Shown here: in pieces, positions 23,684-32,705 of the stretch
Numbering within the stretch: the stretch's first letter is position 1
How the letters are laid out: every line of letters begins with the position of its first letter
Source of the DNA: Gracilibacillus salitolerans
GTDB lineage: Bacteria; Bacillota; Bacilli; Bacillales; Amphibacillaceae
Assembly: GCF_009650095.1 (NCBI RefSeq)
Contig: NZ_CP045915.1
Span: 1,860,001 to 1,924,000, forward strand
Length of the DNA stretch: 64,000 bases
Direction: 5' to 3'
Made by a program: the position numbers and the translations under genes
The notes under the pieces: generated by a model
Seen by the model: the letters and a program-made list of their open reading frames with translations, nothing else
Databases searched by the model: none
Told to the model about the DNA's origin: nothing

Positions 23684-24307
23684 ATGTTCCTTTCATTGCA
23701 AAATAAGTGGAAGATGCTCCGCAAAGATGAAAAAGGGATGTTTACTATTGAAGCATCCCTCGTCTTCCCAATTATATTTATAACGACAATTGCATTAATA
23801 TTGTTCAGTTTAGTTATCTATGAAAAAGTAGTTATTTATCAAAAGGCTCAGTTAATTGCTGAACGCACTTCGTTTACGTGGGATAACAGCTATAAGGATT
23901 TTGATACAGGTGAATTTCCTATCAATGCATATACGACGATGGATAATGGTGATGGACTGTATTGGCGTACTAACTTTATAGGAAAACAATTTATTGAAAA
24001 AGTATTTCCAAACCGTTTAAAGGGTGCTGGTGATGACAAAATCGAACGAGCGAGAACAGAAGGAAGTGCAATGTTCACAAGCGGTGATGTGCAAATTGAA
24101 GAGCCGAGTGCTTTAGGTTTTGACAGAAGAGTAAAAGTCACAGTTAATGGTAATCTTAAACTGCCCGATTTTGTCGACTTACTTGCAGATCAAGAATTCA
24201 CAGCAAAAACCAGCGCGTCTATAAAAGATCCTGTTGAATTAATACGTACAACCGATTTCATTGTTCATTATGGAAAAGAAGTTATGGGATCTATTACGAG
24301 CAATTAG
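23684..24307 (+). CDS. tadE: TadE-like pseudopilin (first)
   Basis: The 207-residue protein has a basic start, then KDEKG followed by MFTIEASLVFPIIFITTIAL, which gives Glu at +5 after a Gly cleavage site, and a soluble C-terminal domain of about 150 residues. TadE/TadF-like pseudopilins are minor pilus components processed by TadV. The ATG at 23684 follows AAAGGGAG; TTG 23678 is possible. A second protein of this type is encoded at 28274. Confidence 0.82.
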   Translation: MFLSLQNKWKMLRKDEKGMFTIEASLVFPIIFITTIALILFSLVIYEKVVIYQKAQLIAERTSFTWDNSYKDFDTGEFPINAYTTMDNGDGLYWRTNFIGKQFIEKVFPNRLKGAGDDKIERARTEGSAMFTSGDVQIEEPSALGFDRRVKVTVNGNLKLPDFVDLLADQEFTAKTSASIKDPVELIRTTDFIVHYGKEVMGSITSN

Positions 24308-24336
24308 AAACCTTTTTAGAGGTGAGGTTATAGGTT

Positions 24337-26715
24337 ATGAGAAGATTTCTATACAAACTAAAATATGATACTAAAGGTGCTGTGACAATCTTTTTTGTAA
24401 TGATCATTGCATTGGTCTTTGCCTTCAATGCGGTATTGATCGATTATGCTCGTATTATGTCCGCTGAACAACAATCAGAGTATGCGCTGCAAAGTGCTGT
24501 TCGCTCTGCTATGGCTAGTTATGATAATGATCTGCGAGATTACGGACTTTTCGGAGTTGATGGTAATGCTATTGAATCAGAATATCAAGACTTGTTAGAA
24601 ACAAATATTGAAGCCACTTCCAACGATGAAGCATTTAGTTTTACTGATCCTAATGTTGAAAGTGCAAGTATAGACTTTTCAAGAGAACTAGCTGATAAAG
24701 ATATTTTGGAACATCAAATTTTAGAAGAAATGAAATATAAAGCTCCTGTTGAGATCGCAAAGGAGCTAATTGAGAAATTTTCGTTTTTAACTACAGCAGT
24801 AAAAGAAACATCAGCGTTTGTAGATGCAGCAGAAAAAATTCAAGATGATTTTGAAGAAAGAGAAGAGCTTTTGGATGAAACTGAAGAAACATATGACAAA
24901 GTGTTAAGTGATTTAGAAACATTTAAATTAAATTTAACAAACTCTGAATATAGTGTTTATCCAAATGTTAATTATTATAGAGATATTGTTCATCACTATA
25001 ATACATATAGTCAAACTGATAGTAATATTAATGAATTACAAAATGAAATAAACAATAAAAATTCAAATAATGAAACAATTGATGAGCAACTAAGTGATCT
25101 TCGAGATGAGTTAGAAGATTTAGAAGAAGATTTGGAAAAAGTTAAATCTGGAGAAGAATTAGATCCACCTAAAACAGCTGAAGAACTAGAAGAAGAAATT
25201 GAAGATAAAGAAGATGAAATAGAGGAAAAGGAACAACAAATTAGCGACAATGAACAGACTGTATCTGATAACGAAGAGGAAATTGAGGAATTAGAACAAA
25301 ATGCAGAAATATTCAAAGAACAAGCAGAACAAAAAATATCAGATATGGAAGAGTTAGCAAATTCAATCGTTAATTCTGTAAAAGATATCCAGGAAAAAAT
25401 GAATACAGCAAGTGATTTGAATGATAGCATTCAAGAAATAGTTGATACAGCAGGTAACAATGCGGAAGAAAATTATGGACAAGCAGAGGAAAATTTAATT
25501 GATGGACCTCCAGAAGGTGTTAACTCTGTAGATGATGTGTCTCAAGAAATTTCTGAAAATAGCCGCAAATTACAAGATTATCCTTATGATAGTGAATTTT
25601 TTGAACAAATCATTAGTGCAACGGATGATGCTGTATCGAAGATAGAAACATTACCAGAATTATTTGAAAATATTAATATTGACGATACCACAACTTCTAA
25701 CCTAGAAAATATTCGAACAGAGGCTCTAGAAATGGTACAGAATGGTGAAGAAGGGGTGAATTCTGGATCAGATAAATTGAGTGAAGATCGTAAAGAATTT
25801 GAAAATGAGTTAGACCAACCAAAAGAAGATTTAGAAGAAGAAGCTGAAAATCTAAATGATGAAATGGAAGAATTGCTAAATGATGCAGAAAACATAACTG
25901 ATGATGTTGGTGTTTATCAGGAACTTCAAGGATTAGTCGACAAATATAATGCATATGTTTCTGAAAGTGATGGAGATATTCCTGAACTTGACTTGGGTGA
26001 AGATGCAAAAGGCAGTGCTAGTAGCGCTATGGATATTGTAGACTCAATATTCAGTGGAATAGGAAGTATTTTAGCAGATGCCAGAGATAAGTTATACATT
26101 AATGAATATGTTTTATTATACTTTGAAAGTGCTGAGCCAACAGGTATAACAAATTACAGTGATTTCTTATTTGAAAATCGAGAAGTAGAGTATATACTAT
26201 ACGGGCAACATACAGCAGGAGCTAATTATTCAATGGCATTGGGACAATTATTTGCAATTCGATTTGCAATTCGATTTGTTGATGCATTTACACAAGAATG
26301 GGTTCGTTCAGCAGGACATCCTCTTCTAGTTTTTATAGCAGCATTATCATATGCTTTATCTTTTTCAACAAAAGACGTTAATGATATGGCAAGTGGAGCG
26401 TCAACCCCTTTACTAAATAAAAAATTAACACCTAAGGACAAGTTGCCTATGGTATACCATGATTATTTACGTTTGTTTATGTTTCTGAATCCGCTAAGCG
26501 ATGCACGTTTTAAAAGAATAATGGCAGTCATTGATAAGAAAACAGGTGTGGATTTAACAGAAAGGCAAACCTATGTAAAAGGTAGTTTGGAAACTTCAGA
26601 AAGATTGATATTTGTACCACAAGTTGCAGACATGCTAAATTTAGTCGGTGTACTGGACGGGCAGGCAGAAGACGGGAAATTTGTTTTTGGAAAAGAAGCA
26701 CATTTCTCTTATTAA
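24337..26715 (+). CDS. tadG: TadG-like protein with long Glu-rich coiled coil
   Basis: The 792-residue protein has an N-terminal KGAVTIFFVMIIALVFAF helix like TadG and related Tad proteins, but without Glu at +5, so prepilin cleavage is doubtful. A TadG-type pattern (VLIDYARIMSAEQQSEYALQ) follows. Residues about 230-480 form a strongly acidic coiled coil with repeated EE/ED heptads, and a globular C-terminal region of about 250 residues ends HFSY. The acidic stretch gives strong open frames on the opposite strand that are shadows. A surface or cell-wall spanning role in the pilus is inferred. Confidence 0.75.
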   Translation: MRRFLYKLKYDTKGAVTIFFVMIIALVFAFNAVLIDYARIMSAEQQSEYALQSAVRSAMASYDNDLRDYGLFGVDGNAIESEYQDLLETNIEATSNDEAFSFTDPNVESASIDFSRELADKDILEHQILEEMKYKAPVEIAKELIEKFSFLTTAVKETSAFVDAAEKIQDDFEEREELLDETEETYDKVLSDLETFKLNLTNSEYSVYPNVNYYRDIVHHYNTYSQTDSNINELQNEINNKNSNNETIDEQLSDLRDELEDLEEDLEKVKSGEELDPPKTAEELEEEIEDKEDEIEEKEQQISDNEQTVSDNEEEIEELEQNAEIFKEQAEQKISDMEELANSIVNSVKDIQEKMNTASDLNDSIQEIVDTAGNNAEENYGQAEENLIDGPPEGVNSVDDVSQEISENSRKLQDYPYDSEFFEQIISATDDAVSKIETLPELFENINIDDTTTSNLENIRTEALEMVQNGEEGVNSGSDKLSEDRKEFENELDQPKEDLEEEAENLNDEMEELLNDAENITDDVGVYQELQGLVDKYNAYVSESDGDIPELDLGEDAKGSASSAMDIVDSIFSGIGSILADARDKLYINEYVLLYFESAEPTGITNYSDFLFENREVEYILYGQHTAGANYSMALGQLFAIRFAIRFVDAFTQEWVRSAGHPLLVFIAALSYALSFSTKDVNDMASGASTPLLNKKLTPKDKLPMVYHDYLRLFMFLNPLSDARFKRIMAVIDKKTGVDLTERQTYVKGSLETSERLIFVPQVADMLNLVGVLDGQAEDGKFVFGKEAHFSY

Positions 26716-26807
26716 GAAATTTTAAAGACATTTAAGAATAAGTATTTTATGTAGCAATAAATATGAAGGTGTACTTCAAATAAGAAATTATTAAAAGGAG
26801 AATGACT

Positions 26808-27437
26808 ATGAGAATGTTACGCTTAAGTTTGTTAACTTTATTTATGGTAATGGCGTTGATAGCATGTAGTTCTGATGATGACGAGGCACAGGAACCAAAT
26901 GAAGATGAAACACCGGACACAGAAGAAACACAAGATAATGTTGAAGATGATACTGAATCACCAGCACAAGAGGAGAATGAAGATGAAAATGAGACTTCAG
27001 ATAATGAAAATAATAGCGAAGAACAATTAAGTTTAGGAGATTCTACAGAAGTCCAAACTCCATCGGGAGATTATGAGCTTACTGTTAATTCATTTGAATT
27101 TCTTGATGATTTTGAAGGAGAGCAGCCTGATAGAGACACATTTGTTTTAGTTCAATTTGAGGTTAAAAATATTAGTGATTCGCCTATTGTTGCAGAAGAA
27201 ATTTATGAAGCTATACTATTTGATGCTGATGACATTAGTTCAGATTACATCATATCAAACTCTTCAGTGGATGTTTTTGGAGAAGAAGAGATTCAGCCTG
27301 GTGAAACAAAAGAGGGAGAGTTTTTGTTTTCACACAATGAATCTGACTCATATATTTTACACTTTAACTATGGTTTCTTAGAGTCGATAGCGACAAATGT
27401 AACTTATGAGTTGTCAGCTGGAGATGCCAGTAACTAA
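26808..27437 (+). CDS. Lipoprotein with DUF4352-like domain (A)
   Basis: The 209-residue protein has a signal peptide with lipobox LIAC (cleavage before Cys near residue 20), an acidic Asp/Glu/Asn linker of about 50 residues and a C-terminal beta-sandwich domain (GDYELTVNSFEFLDDFEGE, VLVQFEVKNISDSPIV, EEIQPGETKEGEFLF) resembling DUF4352. ATG 26808 lies seven bases after AAGGAG and is preferred to ATG 26802. It is clearly paralogous to the lipoprotein encoded at 31254. It is probably attached to the outer face of the membrane as an accessory factor of the pilus or kinase system; its ligand is unknown. Confidence 0.8.
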   Translation: MRMLRLSLLTLFMVMALIACSSDDDEAQEPNEDETPDTEETQDNVEDDTESPAQEENEDENETSDNENNSEEQLSLGDSTEVQTPSGDYELTVNSFEFLDDFEGEQPDRDTFVLVQFEVKNISDSPIVAEEIYEAILFDADDISSDYIISNSSVDVFGEEEIQPGETKEGEFLFSHNESDSYILHFNYGFLESIATNVTYELSAGDASN

Positions 27438-27447
27438 TGTGCTTTGA

Positions 27448-27467
27448 GAAGGGGGCCTTCCCCCTTC
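27448..27467 (+). repeat. GC-rich hairpin after lipoprotein A
   Basis: GAAGGGGG and CCCCCTTC form a perfect 8-bp stem with a CCTT loop, directly after the stop. The downstream sequence is not a T run, so partial termination or mRNA end protection is more likely than full termination. Confidence 0.6.
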
Positions 27468-27593
27468 GCTTGATATTAGAGTGGTTATAATGAAATATAA
27501 CTAAGCTATCATGCTATTTTATTATTAGTTACTCGAACATGAAATAAATGTTTTAGAAAGTAATGATAAAATGAAAAAAAAGGAGAGATTTGA

Positions 27594-28232
27594 GTGAAAA
27601 AAAATCTATTTTTAATTACAAGTTTATTAGCAATTTTAGCCTTAGCTGCTTGTAATTCAGAGGAACCAGTTGAGGATACAGAGAATAAAGATCCTGAACC
27701 AACTGAAGAAATCACACCAGAAGAAAACGAAGCAGAAGTTGAAGAGCAAGATGAGGCAAGTGATGCTGAAGAGTCGGAGGGCAGTAACTCAAATGATGTA
27801 GTTGCTGAAGCAATGGAAGAATTTCCAGATGCAGTTCGTTTAGGTGAAGAGATAGAATATGAAAGTGAAGATTCAGCATCCCAGGATCATATTAACCAAA
27901 AAATAAACCATTTTTACTTTGCGGACGAAATAGACGGAGTAGAGCCTTCAAATGATTTTTTTCTAGTAGTTAACATTACCATTGATAATTTAATTGATGA
28001 TTATTTTTATGGGGTTAATTTCTTGAGTTCTGTAGCAAGGGACGATAAACGTACTACATATCAAAGGGAAACTGGAGAACTTGAAGAAGAGTTGACGGAT
28101 GAAGGAGATGGTGTTAGTACAGGAAATATAATTTATGATGTGAAGGAAGCTAAATACTACAGAATTTCGATGCATGGAGATAAAGAATTTATTCTGTTCC
28201 CTGATGAAGCGGAGGAAGCACCAGAGGAGTAG
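27594..28232 (+). CDS. Lipoprotein B of the Tad locus
   Basis: The 212-residue protein starts at GTG 27594 behind AAGGAGAG. It has the signal peptide KKNLFLITSLLAILALAAC with a clear lipobox (LAAC), an acidic linker rich in Glu, Asp and Pro, and a C-terminal domain containing HFYFADEIDGVEPSNDFFLV and NITIDNLIDDYFYGVNF. It resembles lipoproteins A and C in layout but the domain sequence differs; a related beta-sandwich is possible. No function can be assigned. It lies between the two pseudopilin genes. Confidence 0.75.
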   Translation: MKKNLFLITSLLAILALAACNSEEPVEDTENKDPEPTEEITPEENEAEVEEQDEASDAEESEGSNSNDVVAEAMEEFPDAVRLGEEIEYESEDSASQDHINQKINHFYFADEIDGVEPSNDFFLVVNITIDNLIDDYFYGVNFLSSVARDDKRTTYQRETGELEEELTDEGDGVSTGNIIYDVKEAKYYRISMHGDKEFILFPDEAEEAPEE

Positions 28233-28273
28233 TCGGTATTATCATACAGTGTGGTACTTAAGGAGGTGAAGAC

Positions 28274-28870
28274 ATGAAGCGGTTTGTCAGAAAAGAAGAT
28301 GGAAGTATTACTCTTGAAGCAGCAATCGTCATGCCATTCTTTGTATTGTTTTTAGTGTTTTTAATTTATATGGTTAAGTTTGCATTAGTAGATATTGCGA
28401 TTAATCGGGCAACTTCTGAAGCTACTAAACAAGTAGCGACGCAATTATATCCGGCAATGGTGGTCGTTGATGAAGTGAAGAATGCTGGAAGTAGCATCCC
28501 GAAATATGCAGAGTTGGATGGAGACTTAAGTGAGAACATTAATAGAATTGAGACATCAGTCATTGCGACACTTGGTGAAGCTAATTACAATACGATCAAA
28601 GAACAGGCTGGTGCTGCTGTAGAAGGGGCAGCCGCCTCTGTATTCACCTCCGTAGTAACTCATTATCTAGAAGTTGAAGAACAGATGAACATTGTTGAAA
28701 CAGATAATGTACAAGTTACTTCAGCAAAAATACCTAATATTTTTTCGGATGGCGGAGATAAATATGTTGAACTCACCACTGAGTATGAGTTAGATTTACC
28801 GATACCTTTTATAGAAGAGCCATTTATCTTTGAGAAGCATTCCAAGGAAAGAGCATGGATTGGATCATAA
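28274..28870 (+). CDS. TadE-like pseudopilin (second)
   Basis: The 198-residue protein has the start KRFVRKEDG followed by SITLEAAIVMPFFVLFLVFL, with Glu at +5 after Gly, as expected for a TadV-processed pseudopilin. The rest is a soluble domain with two helical stretches and a Pro-rich end. AAGGAGGTGAAG precedes the ATG. It directly precedes the prepilin peptidase gene. Confidence 0.82.
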   Translation: MKRFVRKEDGSITLEAAIVMPFFVLFLVFLIYMVKFALVDIAINRATSEATKQVATQLYPAMVVVDEVKNAGSSIPKYAELDGDLSENINRIETSVIATLGEANYNTIKEQAGAAVEGAAASVFTSVVTHYLEVEEQMNIVETDNVQVTSAKIPNIFSDGGDKYVELTTEYELDLPIPFIEEPFIFEKHSKERAWIGS

Positions 28871-28888
28871 GAAAGGAATTTGTTATAT

Positions 28889-29404
28889 ATGGCCATACAT
28901 TTTTATATTTTATTTGTCTATTTGTTGATTGCCTTTTACATGGATGTACGCTATAGCAAAATTCCAAATTGGTTGACAATCAGCGGTGTAGTAGTTGGTC
29001 TACTTTATCATGTAGCTACTGGTTTGATTGGTGGCTTACTATTTTCGCTATTAGGGATAGTTATTAGTCTTTTTGTACTTATTTTATTATATCTCTTCAA
29101 GGCACTTAGCGCTGGAGATGTGAAACTATTTGCTGGTATTGGTGCAATTAGTGGAATGGAATTTTCCCTATATGGAATCCTTTATTCGGTAATTGTTGCT
29201 GGACTAATTGGTTTAATCCTTATCATAATTTTTAAGGTAAATCCTTTAAAAATACTCGTATATCAAATCTACAATAAGGTTTTAATTATTCTCAAGAAAG
29301 AAGCGAAGTATACTCGTGAAAGATTTTTGGAATTAAAGGTAAAACAATTTCCTTTTATGTATGCAGTTATACCGGGAATCCTTATCACTTTGTATTACTT
29401 TTAA
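28889..29404 (+). CDS. tadV: TadV/CpaA-type prepilin peptidase
   Basis: The 171-residue multi-pass protein carries the two catalytic Asp motifs of A24 aspartic prepilin peptidases: the first in YMDVRYSKIPN and the second in LSAGDVKLFAGIG (GxGD-like). It lacks the N-methylation domain of PilD, as normal for Tad systems. It should cleave the Flp-like pilin and the TadE-like proteins. ATG 28889 is chosen over TTG 28880 because GAAAGGA lies nearer to it. Confidence 0.92.
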   Translation: MAIHFYILFVYLLIAFYMDVRYSKIPNWLTISGVVVGLLYHVATGLIGGLLFSLLGIVISLFVLILLYLFKALSAGDVKLFAGIGAISGMEFSLYGILYSVIVAGLIGLILIIIFKVNPLKILVYQIYNKVLIILKKEAKYTRERFLELKVKQFPFMYAVIPGILITLYYF

Positions 29405-29424
29405 GCACATAAAAACAGATTATT

Positions 29425-29461
29425 TTATTGCGAAGAGGAAAAGTACTTTTCTTCGCAATAA
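29425..29461 (+). terminator. Hairpin after tadV (partial terminator?)
   Basis: TTATTGCGAAG pairs with CTTCGCAATAA (11 bp) with an inner AAAAG/CTTTT extension. The following TTCTTTATATT is only moderately T-rich. The 220 bases after it hold only tiny frames (for example 19 codons from 29596) and no convincing gene. It marks the boundary between pilus genes and the FHA/kinase part. Confidence 0.5.
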
Positions 29462-29684
29462 AGTTCTTTATATTATCTACCATTTTATTATTACTTTTCT
29501 ATATATATCTATATGTATTGGAAGGTAATAATAGAATGAAAAATAAGGAGAAGTACAGTATGAATACATTAATAGATTAGTTTGAAAGAAGCAATGAAGG
29601 ATAGATTTTTAGGTTTAGTACAACCTATAAGTCAGCTTTTGAGGAAATTTTAGAAAAAGATAGAAATTTAAAGCGGGGTGAACA

Positions 29685-31229
29685 ATGATGAGCGAAACGA
29701 TATATGGTTTAAAGTGCGATTTTGAACAACAGCAGGGACATTTCATGACAATATTTCGTGATGCACCAACTCCAATTCAAAGTAACGAATTAGCAAAAAT
29801 TCAAGTAAATATGTTGAATGCGAACAGTATTGAGCATGTTTTGCCAATTGAGGTTCAGGAAATCGATTTTAATGTAACATTTTATTATGATATTTCTTCT
29901 AAAAAAATGCTTTCACACCATGTGAGAGAAAGTTCGCTTACCATGGCTGAATTATATGATCTTTTATATGAAATAGGCTCGGTTATTAAATCAAGTAAGG
30001 AATACATGTTAAATGAACAGCAATTTGTCTTGCACGAAGATTTTATTTTCGTCAAAAATGATATTAAACAGCTTTATTTAGCGTACATTCCACTAAAAGT
30101 AATGGATCAGAAGCCAGATCTCCATCAGGAATTTAGAGAGCTATTCTTCCGATTAGTCGGCTATGTAAAAGAATTATCTGGTGATGGTGTACAACAATTA
30201 ACAAGTTATTTTAATGGATCTAACTTTCAGTTGGAAGATCTTTTAAGGAAATTGGAATCATTACGAAAAAATGCCTCTAGACAACCGGTTACTTCACCTT
30301 CTGTTCTTACACCTGCAGAACCTGGTAGGAAACGAATTGATTATGCGAAACCAACTGTTAAGAGCACAAATGAACAGCAACCAAACATACAAAGCGATCC
30401 TGCTCCGAAAAGTGCTCCCAAAACTAAAAATACGGTGAAGAAAAAAGAACCGATTAATCAAGTTGAAGAAGAGGAAGTTACGGAAGAACCGATCGAAAGA
30501 AAAGCGCCTAGCCCTATAATTGTTGGTTGTTTGGCTCTTCTTGGAGTCGCGATTATTTGGAGACTTTATATGTCTTTTCCAAGTGAAGGTATTTTCTATA
30601 TTTGTATTGGATCATCGATTGCTATTGTAGCAGCATGCTATTATTTCTTGATGGTTTACCCGAAAGCAACCAAAAAAGTTAAAAAGCAGAAGAAAGTAGA
30701 AAAACCAAAGAAGAGTAAAATGAACAAGCAATTTAAAAAAGAAAACAAGGTAACACCGGAACAAGAAATCAATTCAAGACAAGTAGATAATGTAGATAAT
30801 GCGCCCGTAAAACCACGTCAACCTGAAGTTAATAGTGCTAACTATTTTCAAAACTTAAATCATGAAACAACCCTTTTATCACAGCAAGATTCTACAGTAG
30901 CTCTTGATGATAGTTTACAAGGAGCAGAGGCACTAGCATATTTGGATGTAGACCGTAATGGAAATGTTGAAACGATTCCGATTAATAGTGAATCTTTTAT
31001 AATAGGCAGACAAAAAGACGGTGTTAACTATGTGGAAGATTCAGTTGGAATTTCCAGATCTCATGTCGAAATAATCAATAACGGAACATCCTTTATAGTA
31101 AAAGATTTGGGTTCTAAAAATGGTAGTAAATTTAATGAAGAATCTATGGTAGCTTACAAAACATATCCATTGAAAGATGGAGATCAGATTAGAATTGCGA
31201 AGATAACGTACACTTTTTATAAAGGATAA
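29685..31229 (+). CDS. DUF6382-FHA membrane protein with phospho-switch-like motif
   Basis: The 514-residue protein has an N-terminal DUF6382-like cytoplasmic domain (about residues 1-195), a Lys/Pro-rich linker, two membrane helices (about 277-293 and 303-324), a Lys-rich stretch, the motif ETTLL at 394-398 and a C-terminal FHA domain (about 425-514) with IIGR, GISRSHVEI and DLGSKNGS. FHA domains bind phosphothreonine. An ETT motif before an FHA domain resembles the self-binding switch of mycobacterial GarA. Both soluble parts should face the cytoplasm. Kinase and phosphatases are encoded downstream. This protein is the likely reader of the phospho-circuit. Confidence 0.82.
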   Translation: MMSETIYGLKCDFEQQQGHFMTIFRDAPTPIQSNELAKIQVNMLNANSIEHVLPIEVQEIDFNVTFYYDISSKKMLSHHVRESSLTMAELYDLLYEIGSVIKSSKEYMLNEQQFVLHEDFIFVKNDIKQLYLAYIPLKVMDQKPDLHQEFRELFFRLVGYVKELSGDGVQQLTSYFNGSNFQLEDLLRKLESLRKNASRQPVTSPSVLTPAEPGRKRIDYAKPTVKSTNEQQPNIQSDPAPKSAPKTKNTVKKKEPINQVEEEEVTEEPIERKAPSPIIVGCLALLGVAIIWRLYMSFPSEGIFYICIGSSIAIVAACYYFLMVYPKATKKVKKQKKVEKPKKSKMNKQFKKENKVTPEQEINSRQVDNVDNAPVKPRQPEVNSANYFQNLNHETTLLSQQDSTVALDDSLQGAEALAYLDVDRNGNVETIPINSESFIIGRQKDGVNYVEDSVGISRSHVEIINNGTSFIVKDLGSKNGSKFNEESMVAYKTYPLKDGDQIRIAKITYTFYKG

Positions 31230-31253
31230 CGAGTTATATAAAGGAGTCTATAT

Positions 31254-31811
31254 ATGAAAAACTTTCAAACAGTTTGGATAGGTTTGGTATTAGCAATTGT
31301 ATTAATAGGTTGTAGTTCGGATGAAGAAAGCAGTCAACCAACAAATAATGAAGACAAAGTAGATGAAGAGACAACTGATTCAGAAAGCGAAGATGTTTTA
31401 CGTTTAGGTGAAACAGGAGAGGTAAGCGGAGTTTTAGGAAATTATGAAATAACCGTTAATTCTTTTGAAATTCTCGATGAGATTGAAGGGGAGCCATCTC
31501 TGATGGAAATACTTGTATTAGTTCATTTTGAAGTGACGAATATCGATGACTTACCTATTGTTGGTAAAGATGTATACAATGGAAGGTTGTTTAATGACGA
31601 AAATACAAGCCAAGGAAATCTTTATGATTTTGAATCAGTGAAAATGTTAACGGAAGAAGAAATACAGCCAGGTGAAACAGTAGAAGCAGAAATGCTCTTT
31701 GATCAAGATAATTCAGACTATTATGAGTTAGTTTTCAATTTTGGAGCACTAGAATCAAATGCTACCATTTTAACATGGCGCTTTGATGCAAACGAAGCAA
31801 GTAACCAATAA
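31254..31811 (+). CDS. Lipoprotein C of the Tad locus, paralogue of A
   Basis: The 185-residue protein has a signal peptide with lipobox LIGC, a shorter acidic linker and a C-terminal domain nearly parallel to lipoprotein A: GNYEITVNSFEILDEIEGE, VLVHFEVTNIDDLPIVG and EEEIQPGETVEAEMLFDQ. The similarity shows a duplication inside the operon, the copies now flanking the FHA and pseudopilin genes. A role as extracytoplasmic sensor or accessory protein is plausible but not shown. Confidence 0.8.
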   Translation: MKNFQTVWIGLVLAIVLIGCSSDEESSQPTNNEDKVDEETTDSESEDVLRLGETGEVSGVLGNYEITVNSFEILDEIEGEPSLMEILVLVHFEVTNIDDLPIVGKDVYNGRLFNDENTSQGNLYDFESVKMLTEEEIQPGETVEAEMLFDQDNSDYYELVFNFGALESNATILTWRFDANEASNQ

Positions 31812-31881
31812 AAGCCATAAGATTTACAATCTCTCATCAATAGACTTTACGATATAAACTTTAATTAAAGGATTTAATCAT

Positions 31882-32682
31882 ATGCTACGAAAAAAAGAAA
31901 AGTGGAGCTACGGGGTATCCACCCATAAAGGGTCTGTCAGAGATAATAATGAAGATAGTGTTTATCTCAATACGGTTAAGGATCGAAAGGGCAATCATTT
32001 ACTAGTTGCAGTTGTAGCTGATGGCATGGGTGGTTATCATGCTGGTGATGTAGCTAGTAGTACCATTGTTGCAAAAATTGATGATTGGTATCGAAAGAAA
32101 GCATCTATCTTCTTACCATTACCATACCCATTAGCCAAAATTGAACAAGAAATGCGAGTGCTTTTAGAAGAAGTAAATCAAACTTTGCTCGAAGAAGGTG
32201 AAAGACTGGGGAAAAGAATGGGGTCCACTGCTTCAATTCTCTTTCTCTATAACGATAGGTACTTAATCATCCATGTTGGAGATAGTCGAATATATCAGAT
32301 TACTAGATCAGAAGAAATGGCTTACCATATTAAGCAATTGACAGAGGATCATTCATGGGTAATGGATCAGGTAAGAAAAAATCTCCTGACAGTGGAAGAA
32401 GCAGAACATCACCCTAGAAAAAATGTAATATTACAGTGTCTGGGGGTTAATGAACAGTTTTCTCCCTTTATAGAAGAAGGGAAGTATGATGAAAACGATA
32501 TTTTTTTCCTTTGTAGTGACGGATTTTATAATGTCTATTCTAACGAAGCACTATTACGCAACTTGCAGCATTGTGAAACAGAACAACAACCATTTCAAGA
32601 ATTCACTGATTACCTAGTACAAGACGCAGATTACCTAGGTGCAACAGACAATATTACAGTATCACTTGTTGCTTTGAAATAA
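31882..32682 (+). CDS. PP2C-family Ser/Thr phosphatase (first)
   Basis: The 266-residue protein has the PP2C metal-binding motifs in order: RDNNEDSVYLN, VVADGMGGYHAGD, MGSTASILFL, HVGDSRIYQI, TEDHSWV, FFLCSDGFYN and GATDNITVSLV. All Asp residues for two Mn/Mg ions are present. It is soluble and should remove phosphate from Thr residues set by the kinase encoded downstream. The order phosphatase, phosphatase, kinase is continuous with short gaps. Confidence 0.93.
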   Translation: MLRKKEKWSYGVSTHKGSVRDNNEDSVYLNTVKDRKGNHLLVAVVADGMGGYHAGDVASSTIVAKIDDWYRKKASIFLPLPYPLAKIEQEMRVLLEEVNQTLLEEGERLGKRMGSTASILFLYNDRYLIIHVGDSRIYQITRSEEMAYHIKQLTEDHSWVMDQVRKNLLTVEEAEHHPRKNVILQCLGVNEQFSPFIEEGKYDENDIFFLCSDGFYNVYSNEALLRNLQHCETEQQPFQEFTDYLVQDADYLGATDNITVSLVALK

Positions 32683-32705
32683 AAACAGGAAAGGATGCTA
32701 GACCG

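Noticed and set aside
25011-25895. Long Ser-rich frames on the minus strand inside the TadG-like gene
   Set aside because: They mirror the acidic Glu/Asp codons of the coiled coil on the other strand; no ribosome sites and unnatural Ser/Phe composition.
27448-27467. Hairpin after lipoprotein A as an operon-ending terminator
   Set aside because: There is no T run; downstream genes belong to the same functional set, so at most partial termination is likely.
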